DNA of 64,000 nt from Ruegeria arenilitoris (lineage in GTDB: Bacteria; Pseudomonadota; Alphaproteobacteria; Rhodobacterales; Rhodobacteraceae), in assembly GCF_042675705.1 (NCBI RefSeq), contig NZ_JBHTJJ010000006.1. The stretch is one strand, 5' to 3'. Both the position numbers and the translations under genes were made by a program. How positions within the stretch are numbered: position 1 is the stretch's first letter; every line of letters starts with the position of its first letter. The notes below the pieces were generated by a model that worked only from the letters and a program-made list of their open reading frames with translations, was not told where the DNA came from and made no database searches. Below are positions 9,255-16,102 of this stretch, piece by piece.

Positions 9255-9524
9255 ATGCGACTCTGCAAGATTATTGCCGGCCTGTTCGGTTTGCTTTGGC
9301 TCCTTGCCATTGCGATCCTTCTAATCGGACAGTTTGGCCTGTTCGGACAAGAGCGCGATCCGCTGGCCGGAGTTTTTCTCGTACCGCTTGGTTTTCCGTG
9401 GAATCGCTTCATCGACATCGCACCTGAAGTTTCTTGGCCCTGGATCACCACCGCAATACCGCTGATCAACCTCCTTCTGCTTTGGTCGATCTGCCGCCTT
9501 CCTGGAAATAGACACACAAAATAA
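9255..9524 (+). CDS. Small inner-membrane protein
   Basis: An 89-residue protein with two hydrophobic helices: residues 6-26 (IAGLFGLLWLLAIAILLIG) and about 63-82 (WITTAIPLINLLLLWSI), joined by a polar loop. No family is recognised. It sits between the lipoprotein gene and the GlsB-type gene with short gaps, so it may belong to the same transcript. Confidence 0.6.
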   Translation: MRLCKIIAGLFGLLWLLAIAILLIGQFGLFGQERDPLAGVFLVPLGFPWNRFIDIAPEVSWPWITTAIPLINLLLLWSICRLPGNRHTK

Positions 9525-9539
9525 GGACTGGAGCGCTTG

Positions 9540-9893
9540 ATGAGACCAACACTCAAATGCCTTTCGATCGCCGTTGCGGCTATGGCGGCAAGTCCCGGAC
9601 TTGCTCAGGAGCAAGTCGCTGAAGCCATTGGCACCGGAATGGGGATGGTCATCGGGCTGACCATTGCGATCGTCGTCGGCGCGATTGTTGGCTGGCTGGC
9701 CAGCCTGATCGTCAAAGGCTCCGGCTCGGGGCTGCTGACGGATATCCTTTTCGGCATCGGTGGATCGATACTGGCCAGCTTTCTATTCCCCGCGATCGGT
9801 CTTACCTTCGGTGGGAGCCCCATTGCCGCGATCCTCTCTCCACTTCTCGGGGCGATTATCTTGCTCCTCGTCATCAAGTTGGTTCGGCGCTGA
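9540..9893 (+). CDS. GlsB/YeaQ/YmgE-family stress-associated membrane protein
   Basis: A 117-residue membrane protein. The C-terminal 80 residues carry the family pattern of a helix with GAIVGWLASLIVKGSGSG, a second helix with DILFGIGGSILASFLF, and a third helix ending LVIKLVRR. This family (transglycosylase-associated protein in older annotation) is found in stress regulons. Unusually, an N-terminal segment with a signal-like stretch (to GLAQ) comes first. ATG 9540 is used rather than the adjacent TTG 9537. Confidence 0.8.
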   Translation: MRPTLKCLSIAVAAMAASPGLAQEQVAEAIGTGMGMVIGLTIAIVVGAIVGWLASLIVKGSGSGLLTDILFGIGGSILASFLFPAIGLTFGGSPIAAILSPLLGAIILLLVIKLVRR

Positions 9894-10007
9894 TCCTGTT
9901 ACCGGTTCTGCAATGTATATGCACACGAAACATCTTCCTTTGACCTAGCGCGACTGTTGTCCGGCACTGCAGAGGCATAGCCCCTGACGTGCGATGGTTG
10001 GGCCACT

Positions 10008-11084
10008 TCAGCCAATCTTTGCGCCCCAGAAGGACGTGTGACCGGCTGCGAAATACCCATCTTGCGCGCGGAAATATCCCTGCAGCTCGACGGTATCGCC
10101 CGCAGTCAGCGGGACCATCGTCTGAAGCCACAGCGCCGTCGCCTCGGAGACATGCGCGCCGCTGATCTCGCCGAACGAGCCGCGGATCTCGGTCGCGCCG
10201 TTCAGCACGAGCCGCCCGCTCATCCGCGCCGACGTGCTGGCGTTGATCTTGTACAGAAGCATCGCGCCGAAGAGGTAGGTGCCGTCCACCGGGGCCACGA
10301 ACCGTTTGTTCGCAGCGTCGAACGCGCCCTGATCGTTGTAGTCGGTGTTGTTGAGGCCGATCTTCGTCCAGGTCCCGACGCCAACATAGTTGTCGTAGTT
10401 GGTGTACGCCTTGAACCGCGGCAGCCGGGGCTGGTCGACGATACCGGTGGCGTTATCGACACTGAGCCCGTCGAAGAACGTGCTGCCGTCGACCGAGACC
10501 GCGAGGCGGAAGCGGTCCGACCCGAAGAGCCCGACCAGCGCCTTGGTCACGAAGCCGGTCTGCAGCGTGAGCCCGAGGTCGTCTCCGGCGGCCTCCTTGT
10601 TCATGGTGTAGAACAGGTCGCCGGTCCCGCCCTCGGCCACGGTCTTCGCCGTCCAGAGCGCGGCGTTCAGCTTGGCCGAGAATGGGTTCGAGGCATCCGC
10701 TGTCGTGCCCAGCCCCAGCACAGTGAGGTTCTGCAGCGCGGCCGGTGTCGTCCCGATCCAGCCCGCGCCGTCGTAGACCAGCAGCAGGCTCTCGTCCTCG
10801 ACCCAAGCCTGCCAGCCGGTCCGCGGCGGCAAACGCAGCCACGCCCCGTCCGTCCAGAGCGCCACGTTCAGGTCCCAGCCCGCCCAGTCGCCTGTCGCGC
10901 CCGAGCCCACGATGTAGCGATCGCCATCGGCGGGACTGCCGGGCGGCGCTGTCAGATCGCGGTCGAGCACGGAGAGCTGGACAAGCCCGTCGAGCAGCCG
11001 CAGCGCCTCGTTGTGGGTAACATGCTTCTGGGCCTGCGCCGCCAGGATGTAGGGCAGCAGGAGATGGGTCGTGGCGTCGGACAT
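10008..11084 (-). CDS. Prophage DUF2793 protein with C1q-like C-terminal domain
   Basis: A 358-residue phage tail/fibre-type protein. Residues 1-90 match the DUF2793 pattern of Rhodobacterales prophages and gene transfer agents (LLLPYILAAQAQKHVTHNEAL, then DGDRYIVG and GWQAWVEDE). The middle is a linker. The last 135 residues resemble a C1q/TNF-like trimeric jelly roll (NNTDYNDQGAFD, RFVAPVDGTYLFGAML, GRLVLNG, then a final AAGHTSFWGAKIG). Such domains cap fibres and bind host surfaces. It is intact in frame and ends the prophage block on its left side. Confidence 0.82.
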   Translation of the reverse strand: MSDATTHLLLPYILAAQAQKHVTHNEALRLLDGLVQLSVLDRDLTAPPGSPADGDRYIVGSGATGDWAGWDLNVALWTDGAWLRLPPRTGWQAWVEDESLLLVYDGAGWIGTTPAALQNLTVLGLGTTADASNPFSAKLNAALWTAKTVAEGGTGDLFYTMNKEAAGDDLGLTLQTGFVTKALVGLFGSDRFRLAVSVDGSTFFDGLSVDNATGIVDQPRLPRFKAYTNYDNYVGVGTWTKIGLNNTDYNDQGAFDAANKRFVAPVDGTYLFGAMLLYKINASTSARMSGRLVLNGATEIRGSFGEISGAHVSEATALWLQTMVPLTAGDTVELQGYFRAQDGYFAAGHTSFWGAKIG

Positions 11085-11159
11085 GGGCGGTCTCCGGAAC
11101 GAAGAACGCCACCTGCATGGCAGGCGGCGAGCAATGGCGCGGCGATGGGCGGTGGCGGG

Positions 11160-11495
11160 CTACCCGCGTTCGGGCGTCTCTGCTGGGATGGCCGAGAGAA
11201 CCGGATCGGGCTTCGGCGCACCCCACTTTGCGGTCATCGCGGCCCAGCGATCGATCTCCGCTCGGAATGCCGGATCGTCGATCCGCAGATAGAAGGTGTA
11301 GAGCCGGTCCACGATCTCGCGCATCAGCGCGCGCATCTCGTCGTCACTGATCCGCGAGACCTCGGACCACGGAATGCGTCTTCCAGCAGCGTCCACGACG
11401 ACAACGTCGCTGCTGTCACCAGTCTGCGAGACCGGCGTCAGGCCGGCATGCAGCGTCTCGAGCTGCGTGTTGCGCACGCAGGCCACGGCAATCAC
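11160..11495 (-). CDS. Small prophage protein, conserved hypothetical
   Basis: A 111-residue soluble protein of a type found in alphaproteobacterial prophages near tail or lysis genes: CVRNTQLETLHAG, a GDSSDVVVVD stretch, IPWSEVSRISDDEMRALM and a C-terminal helix DRLYTFYL. The readable frame continues left of the GTG start by about 16 codons (ending at a TAG near 11536), so the true start may be slightly upstream or lost. The function is unknown. Confidence 0.6.
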   Translation of the reverse strand: MIAVACVRNTQLETLHAGLTPVSQTGDSSDVVVVDAAGRRIPWSEVSRISDDEMRALMREIVDRLYTFYLRIDDPAFRAEIDRWAAMTAKWGAPKPDPVLSAIPAETPERG

Positions 11496-11607
11496 TCTGG
11501 CAAGCTGGGCGGCAATCCGGTCTTCGTCTTCGGGGCGCGTGTCCCGAGCCTACGCCGGAGAGTGCGCGACCGGCCAGAACTCATTGCGCCACCTCAGAAG
11601 CTCAGCG

Positions 11608-11811
11608 TCACGGTCTAAGCAGGCGAAGCTGATCGAGATGCTCCGCACCGACGGCGGCGCGACGATCGACGAGATCGTCGCTGAAACGGGCTGGCAGCCG
11701 CACACGGTCCGAGGCGCCTTCGCCGGCGCGCTCAAGAAGAAGCTCGGGCTCGAAGTGACCTCCGAGAAGATCGAGTGCCGCGGCCGGGTCTACAGCCTGC
11801 CGAGCGACTGA
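11608..11811 (+). pseudogene. C-terminal fragment of a DUF3489 protein
   Basis: From about 11608 the plus strand encodes SKQAKLIEML, then DEIVAETGWQPHTVRGAF, AGALKKKLGLEV and RGRVYSLPSD before TGA 11809-11811. This is the helix-turn-helix-like DUF3489 domain, usually preceded by a longer N-terminal part. Here the frame further left reads as the antisense of the neighbouring gene, so the N-terminus is missing and there is no obvious start or ribosome site. I take it as a truncated prophage-associated gene. Confidence 0.65.
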
Positions 11812-11865
11812 CACCGCACACCACGATGGTCCCGATGCCGCCGTCCCGCATGGGGCGGCAGTATC

Positions 11866-12090
11866 TCATCGTGCTCCGCGCACCCGGATCGCTTCGAACA
11901 TTCGTCGCAGGGCGAACGACCGCGCGATGCTCACCACCGTGAACACCGCGCCCATCTTCAGGTTCTGCGCCAGCGTCGTGTGCAGCCCGAAGACCGGGAA
12001 GATCAGGATCTGCGTCACGACCGCGACGCCGTAGCCGAACGCCACGTTGGCGACGGCCTCCACCAGCGACATGGCCCGGCTCTGCTTCAT
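11866..12090 (-). CDS. DUF7220-type small membrane protein (prophage)
   Basis: A 74-residue protein with two hydrophobic helices (residues 12-32 and 43-58), a basic C-terminal tail and an N-terminal MKQSRAMSLVEA. It matches the DUF7220 prophage family, whose role is unknown. Its ATG overlaps the stop of the upstream methyltransferase remnant by four bases (ATGA), the normal layout for this phage operon. Confidence 0.7.
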   Translation of the reverse strand: MKQSRAMSLVEAVANVAFGYGVAVVTQILIFPVFGLHTTLAQNLKMGAVFTVVSIARSFALRRMFEAIRVRGAR

Positions 12091-12280
12091 CGCGCACCCT
12101 CATCCATCGGCCAGCAGTTCAGCTGCGAGAGTTCGGATCGCATGCGCCGCGACCAGCGGGACCACTCCGTTGCCACAGAGCCGAAGCCGGTCCACCCGGT
12201 GGGCCAGCCCATCAGCGCCTCGACGAACAGCGGGTTCAAGGTCCGGGGCGTGTCGCAGGAACTCGCGCCAGCCGTCGGCG
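12087..12280 (-). pseudogene. C-terminal remnant of a phage DNA methyltransferase
   Basis: Two overlapping minus-strand frames here both look like methyltransferase ends. One (stop 12087-12089) reads LNPLFVEALMGWPTGWTG, a pattern of phage DNA methylases, and ends with the ATGA overlap to the DUF7220 gene. The other (stop 12100-12102) reads VDRLRLCGNGVVPLVAA, the motif X region of cytosine-C5 methyltransferases. No catalytic motifs remain: the 5' part is missing and the sequence is joined at about 12281 to a primase fragment. The frame that was native is uncertain. Confidence 0.5.
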
Positions 12281-12376
12281 TCACCAGGACCTGGCGGCCA
12301 GGCGCTCGACGATCAGGTCGAGATCGTAGCGCGGCGCTTCGGTTGCGGGCGGGAGGGCGTCATTGAGGTCAAGCAA
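12281..12376 (-). pseudogene. N-terminal remnant of a phage primase-type gene
   Basis: Starting at TTG 12376, which overlaps the helicase stop, a 31-codon frame reads LDLNDALPPATEAPRYDLDL then IVERLAARSW and stops at 12281-12283. The beginning resembles N-termini of toprim/primase-type proteins in Rhodobacterales prophages that follow the RecD-like helicase. It is cut off where the methyltransferase remnant begins, marking a deletion scar. The identification rests on about 28 residues. Confidence 0.4.
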
Positions 12377-12530
12377 GGATCACCAGCCCCCGCTCGGCCC
12401 GCGTGATCGCGGTGTAGAGCCAGCGGTTCCTGTCGGCCGCAGAGCGGCCAAAGCCATCGTCGAAGACGACCACGTTCTCCCATTGCGAGCCCTGCGCCTT
12501 GTGGCAGGTGATGGCGTAACCGACCTCACG
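12369..12530 (-). pseudogene. C-terminal remnant of a RecD-like phage helicase
   Basis: The minus-strand frame ending at 12369 reads VGYAITCHKAQGSQWENVVV and then LYTAITRAERGLVIL. These are the last conserved blocks of superfamily 1B helicases (UvrD_C_2; motif VI in YTAITRA). The Walker A and remaining motor motifs are missing. Recognisable sequence stops near 12530, where a plus-strand recombination gene fragment begins. Confidence 0.65.
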
Positions 12531-12539
12531 CGGCAGGCG

Positions 12540-13004
12540 ATGGCCTGGGCCAAGACCCGGCCGGAGGCGATGTCGGAACGCACCGGCAAGCCGGATACGC
12601 GCGGCGCCTACGGGCTCCTCGCCCGCGAGGTGATCGGGCTCCTGAAGCACCTCCAGCACGCGCCCGGCCGCACCGTGATCTTCGTCGGCATCCTCGAGCG
12701 GATCACCGACGAGATGAACCGGACGATCTGGCAGCCGCAGATGGAGGGCGGCAAGGCCGCGCGCGAGCTGCCCGGCATCGTCGACCAAGTGATGACCCTC
12801 GGCCTCTTCAGCACAGAGACCAGCCCCGACGGCGCGACTTCCTGGCGGCACGACCCCGAGAAGGGCGAGACGCGCCGCCTCGTCTGCCGCTCCGGCAATC
12901 CCTGGGGCCTGCCCGCGAAGGACCGCTCCGGGCGCCTCGACCTGACCGAGCCGGCCGATCTCGGCGCGCTCCTCTCCAAGATCAACCACGTACCGAAAGG
13001 ATGA
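12540..13004 (+). pseudogene. C-terminal part of a Sak4-like phage recombination ATPase
   Basis: From about 12540 the plus strand encodes MAWAKTRPEAMSERTGKPD, then RGAYGLLAREVIGLLKHLQH, RTVIFVGILERITDEMN and a final LGALLSKINHVPKG. This corresponds to the second half of RecA-like single-strand annealing ATPases (Sak4 type) of phages. The Walker A half is absent, so it cannot be active alone. Its stop overlaps the next ATG by four bases, the original phage operon layout. Confidence 0.6.
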
Positions 13005-13282
13005 ATGAGATGACCTTCGACATGAACGACGTGGCGCCGCAGCAGTCCGGCGACCTGATCCCCGACGGCACCTTCGCCAAGGTGACCATGTCCATCCACA
13101 AGGGCGGCACGGACGGGGCAAGCGAGGTGGATCGCGGGCTCCTGAAGCCCTCGAACCAGCCCGGCAGCGACGTGTTGATGCTCGACGCCGAGTTCACTGT
13201 GGCCGAGGGGCCGCATGACCCAGAGCGCGGAAGGCGGGAATGGCAGATCAAGCGCGGCCTCATCGAGAGCAGCTGGGGCTAA
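13001..13282 (+). pseudogene. Truncated phage ssDNA-binding/replication-type protein (N-terminus)
   Basis: A 93-codon frame begins MNEMTFDMNDVAPQQSGDLI, continues PDGTFAKVTMSIHKGG and SDVLMLDAEFTVAEGP, and then runs into unrelated sequence and stops. The start resembles phage proteins encoded next to Sak4 ATPases (DUF669-like, presumed single-strand DNA binding), which are about twice as long. The ATG overlaps the stop of the upstream gene. Loss of the C-terminus near 13215-13290 coincides with the start of the HNH gene. Confidence 0.5.
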
Positions 13283-13767
13283 GCAAAGGGAACCTCGAGT
13301 TGGGCACCGAGGATGGCATCCCGGACTTTGAAATCGTTCAGAGCTGGACCACGCGCTTCGCCGCCGCAGTCATATCGCTGTTGCCACTAGAGCAACATGA
13401 GGCGGAGGAGCTTGAGGGATATCCCGAGGGCGCTGTCCAGAAGGTGGAGGTAAACCGCTACGAGCGGGACAGGCGTAACCGTGCGGCTGCCCTAGCGATA
13501 CATGGTAGCGCCTGCCTTGCCTGCGGGATGGACTTCGGAAGAACATACGGCCCTCACGCGGACGGGTACATCGAGGTCCACCACGTTGTGCAGGTCAGCC
13601 AGCTGGGGAGCAACTACGTGATCGATCCGAAAGAGGACCTCGTTCCACTCTGTCCAAATTGCCATGCCGTGGCCCATCGAAGAAACCCGCCATTCACGGT
13701 CGATGAGATAAAGGGCCTTCTTCGGCTTGGTACTGGTGATCCCTCACGTGTGAGCGAAGTAGGATGA
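13240..13767 (+). CDS. HNH endonuclease, probably with altered N-terminus
   Basis: The frame encodes up to 175 residues. The C-terminal 90 form a complete HNH nuclease domain: CLACGMDF (first zinc pair), EVHHVVQVSQLG (catalytic histidines) and CPNCHAVAHRR (second zinc pair). It is close to the McrA/restriction-type HNH subgroup rather than to phage terminase-linked HNH proteins. The first 16 or so codons read as the other frame of the upstream fragment, and no good ribosome site is seen, so the native start was probably lost at the scar near 13288. It may be the remains of a restriction enzyme. Activity is uncertain. Confidence 0.65.
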   Translation: MADQARPHREQLGLSKGNLELGTEDGIPDFEIVQSWTTRFAAAVISLLPLEQHEAEELEGYPEGAVQKVEVNRYERDRRNRAAALAIHGSACLACGMDFGRTYGPHADGYIEVHHVVQVSQLGSNYVIDPKEDLVPLCPNCHAVAHRRNPPFTVDEIKGLLRLGTGDPSRVSEVG

Positions 13768-13930
13768 GCTGCGAACGTTCGATTTCAGTTCCATCTCGCC
13801 GAACGCGACACCAGTCGAAGTGCTCAGGATATCCTGCCGCAACGTTGTTGTTTTACAAAGCCTTACAAACAATTCACCAAATAGGCGCAGTCATGAGGTC
13901 CGGAGAATAACGGCCCGGAGAGACCGCTTC

Positions 13931-13960
13931 TGAGCCTCCTGGCCACGTGGCCAGTGCTCA
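13931..13960. repeat. 30-base imperfect palindrome
   Basis: A perfect 16-base palindrome (CTGGCCACGTGGCCAG, 13939-13954) is flanked by a second complementary pair, TGAGC and GCTCA. It could form a long hairpin or be a dimeric protein site. It lies about 80 bases from the tRNA fragment, on the prophage side. Confidence 0.5.
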
Positions 13961-13995
13961 GCCCCACCTGCATAACCCTCGAAAATAACGGAAAA

Positions 13996-14013
13996 ATCCG
14001 GCCGCAGCCGGAT
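13996..14013 (-). terminator. Rho-independent terminator on the minus strand
   Basis: Read on the minus strand, ATCCGGC and GCCGGAT form a perfect 7-base stem with a 4-base loop, continuing into a run of five Ts (one of them the last stem base). It lies 26 bases downstream of the tRNA 3' fragment at 14040, the position expected for a tRNA gene's own terminator. Confidence 0.6.
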
Positions 14014-14039
14014 CGGGAGAACGCTTTCGCGATGGCAAA

Positions 14040-14066
14040 TGGCGGAGCGAGATGGATTCGAAACGT
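14040..14066 (-). other. Displaced 3' end of a serine-type tRNA (attachment-site remnant)
   Basis: On the minus strand this reads as a T-loop (TTCGAATCC) followed by ATCTCGCTCCGCCA, the typical 3' acceptor end with encoded CCA of a tRNA-Ser. The 5' acceptor strand, D arm and anticodon arm are not found in the 90 bases upstream, so it is a fragment and not a gene. Such pieces arise when a phage or island integrates into a tRNA 3' end. The terminator that follows supports its origin from a tRNA locus. Confidence 0.55.
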
Positions 14067-14224
14067 TGGGAAAAAGGAGGTGTCTCGCGGCCGAACGAGC
14101 AACCTCTTTCGCCCGAAGAAGGCTTCCAACGACAGGACACAGCCAACGCTAATCCACATCTTTCGATGCCAAACGGTGCAGTTCTTGGATCCGCTTATCT
14201 ATGATCCGCAGAACAAGCAACTAA

Positions 14225-14238
14225 ATTGCGCGGGCAAT
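14225..14238. promoter_or_regulatory. Dyad overlapping the TniQ start codon
   Basis: ATTGC and GCAAT arms are separated by four bases and end on the ATG at 14237. The same arm sequences occur with a ten-base spacer upstream of the AAA+ gene (17299-17318). It may allow joint control, but arms this short can arise by chance. No strong Shine-Dalgarno sequence precedes the ATG. Confidence 0.3.
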
Positions 14239-16084
14239 GACCATGCACCTGCCTACCATAGCTGTTCGCCCGACGCCTCGGGATCGCGAGACGCTTCTGT
14301 CGTACCTGTCGCGTGCGGCGGCGATGCGGGGGCTGGGGTTGTGGGAGTTCACCTCGGAACTCGGGCTATCGCAGAAGGCCTTGATCGCGTTGGATCCGGA
14401 TGCGGTGAGCCAGGTTGGTACCTTGTTCAAACTGTCGCTTGACGAGATCGCGGAGCTTGTTTCCTGGTCGCCACGGCCTGTTGCCGGGGTGCGCATGCAA
14501 TTCCGGAACGAACAGGTCGTTTCGCGCGCGGTCGTGAACCCGACGATACGCGGCTGCCCCGAATGCCTGCGTGAAGACGCCGACCTCTCGGACCATGCAC
14601 CGACGGACGGGATGGTCATGCGCGGAGACTGGCAGTTCCGGCATGTGGCGGTCTGTGTTCGGCACCGGATGGCGCTTGCGCCACTTTGGACGGAGACACG
14701 ACAAGCCAGCCGATTTGACTTCTCCACCTGGTTGCGGCGGCTTCTGCCCAACCTGATGGACGGGCGCGTGGATGCGGAAACAACAGAGATCACGGCATAT
14801 GACCACTGGCTCGACATGCGCCTGTCCTCGGCCACGGACCCAACGTGGCTGGCGCAGTTCCCGATCGACGTAGCGGCACAAATCTGCCAGCTGCTGGGGG
14901 GTGAACTCACGCGCCGACGGATCGTGCCGGCCGGGTTTCCCGCGGACAGCCCGGCGCGCGCGGTGGGGTTCGAGGTGGCGCGGCAGGGACCGGAGGCCAT
15001 CCGGGATGCCTTTCGCCAGCTGGCCGACCGCGCCTCGGGGCCCAATGACGAATCCCGCAAGGCCTTCGGGCGCCTGCATGACTGGCTCTCCAACAGCGCG
15101 CTAGAGGATCATCGATACGACCCGTTTCGTGACATGCTGCGCGAGGTGGTGCTGGATGTCTGGCCGGTGGCCGCCGGGACGAAGGTTCTTGGCGTTTCCC
15201 TGGACAAACGCCTGCGCCATTCCGTCGTAACCGCGGCCGAGGACGCCCGGGTCTCGCCCGCCCTGATACGGCGGCTTCTGGTCGCCGAAGGCGTGGCGCA
15301 GGAGGACGACCCGCGCCCCGATGCGCGCCTGACCTTTCCGGCAGAGGCGCTGGCGCCCCTTCTTGCCGCGATCGGGCGGCTCGTCGGACCCAGGGAACTG
15401 GCGCGACGTCTGGGCTGTGGAGAACAGCAGTTGGAGGCATTGGCCCTGGCGGGCGTCCTGACGCCGCGCTTTCCGCTGGAGGCGACGCGGCGCGCTTGGG
15501 ATCCGGCGGATGCAGAGCGGCTGCTTGCCGATCTGTCGCACGGGGCCGATCCAATAACTTCAGTGAACACCGATTGGGAGCATGTCCACCGGGCCGCGCT
15601 GCGCGCCCGGGTGGGGATCGATGTGGTCATCGCGGCGATCCGCGCAGGCCAGATTGCAACAGGCCGACGCTCAGATCTCAAAGGCTATGCCGCCATCTTC
15701 GTGCGCAAGGAGGAGGTGGACGCGGTCATTCGGCCCCCAAAGCCCGCGCATCAGACCATGTCGGACTTCGCCAGAGAGGTCGGGCTGGCCAAGAATGGCG
15801 CGTTCCGACGCCTTGTCGAACACGGTCACGCCAGTGTGACGGTCCTCTACAATCCGCAGACCCGCCGGCACGACCGATACGTCACCCCGGAAGACGCGGC
15901 GGCGTTCTACGCGCGGTTCACGACGCACAAGCTGCTGTCCACCACGCTGGGCGAAAGCAGTCGCGAGGTGGCGCTGCGCCTGCGCAAGGCCGGCATCCCG
16001 CGGTTTCGGCCGGGTGGAGAGGATCTCGGCCCGATCTACCGTCTGGAAGATGTCGCACCGGCAATGCGGAACTTGAGCGCCTGA
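14237..16084 (+). CDS. TniQ-family protein with long C-terminal extension
   Basis: A 615-residue protein. Residues 1-155 match TniQ, the target-choosing adaptor of Tn7-like and Tn5053-like transposons: RPTPRDRETLLSYLSRAA at the start, and a zinc ribbon with C107-x2-C110 and C140-x2-H143 (RGCPEC, then AVCVRHRMAL). The remaining 450 residues are unusual in length and appear to hold several small helix-turn-helix modules: VGPRELARRLGCGEQQLEAL near 395-415, VGIDVVIAAIRAGQI near 460, MSDFAREVGLAKNGAFRRLV near 510-530, and SREVALRLRKAGIPRF near 575-590. It probably binds DNA. No transposase lies nearby; the only partner candidate is the AAA+ gene that faces it 18 bases away. ATG 14243 is an alternative start. 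Confidence 0.83.
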   Translation: MTMHLPTIAVRPTPRDRETLLSYLSRAAAMRGLGLWEFTSELGLSQKALIALDPDAVSQVGTLFKLSLDEIAELVSWSPRPVAGVRMQFRNEQVVSRAVVNPTIRGCPECLREDADLSDHAPTDGMVMRGDWQFRHVAVCVRHRMALAPLWTETRQASRFDFSTWLRRLLPNLMDGRVDAETTEITAYDHWLDMRLSSATDPTWLAQFPIDVAAQICQLLGGELTRRRIVPAGFPADSPARAVGFEVARQGPEAIRDAFRQLADRASGPNDESRKAFGRLHDWLSNSALEDHRYDPFRDMLREVVLDVWPVAAGTKVLGVSLDKRLRHSVVTAAEDARVSPALIRRLLVAEGVAQEDDPRPDARLTFPAEALAPLLAAIGRLVGPRELARRLGCGEQQLEALALAGVLTPRFPLEATRRAWDPADAERLLADLSHGADPITSVNTDWEHVHRAALRARVGIDVVIAAIRAGQIATGRRSDLKGYAAIFVRKEEVDAVIRPPKPAHQTMSDFAREVGLAKNGAFRRLVEHGHASVTVLYNPQTRRHDRYVTPEDAAAFYARFTTHKLLSTTLGESSREVALRLRKAGIPRFRPGGEDLGPIYRLEDVAPAMRNLSA

Positions 16085-16102
16085 CCGCCAGCCCGCGCGT
16101 CC

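Larger units (their letters stand above)
13768..14236. other. Intergenic boundary region between prophage remnant and TniQ gene
   Basis: No protein gene is supported in these 469 bases. They hold, from left to right, an extended palindrome (13931-13960), a minus-strand terminator (13996-14013), a tRNA 3' fragment (14040-14066) and the control region of the TniQ gene. The region looks like the edge of an integrated element. Confidence 0.55.

Noticed and set aside
10038..11618. 526-codon plus-strand frame antisense to the DUF2793 gene
   Set aside because: Only the short DUF3489 segment in another frame is recognisable on this strand here; the long frame is antisense noise.
13863..14159. 98-codon minus-strand frame at the tRNA fragment
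   Set aside because: Its translation runs through the tRNA 3' piece, the terminator and the palindrome; it is an artefact of structured DNA.
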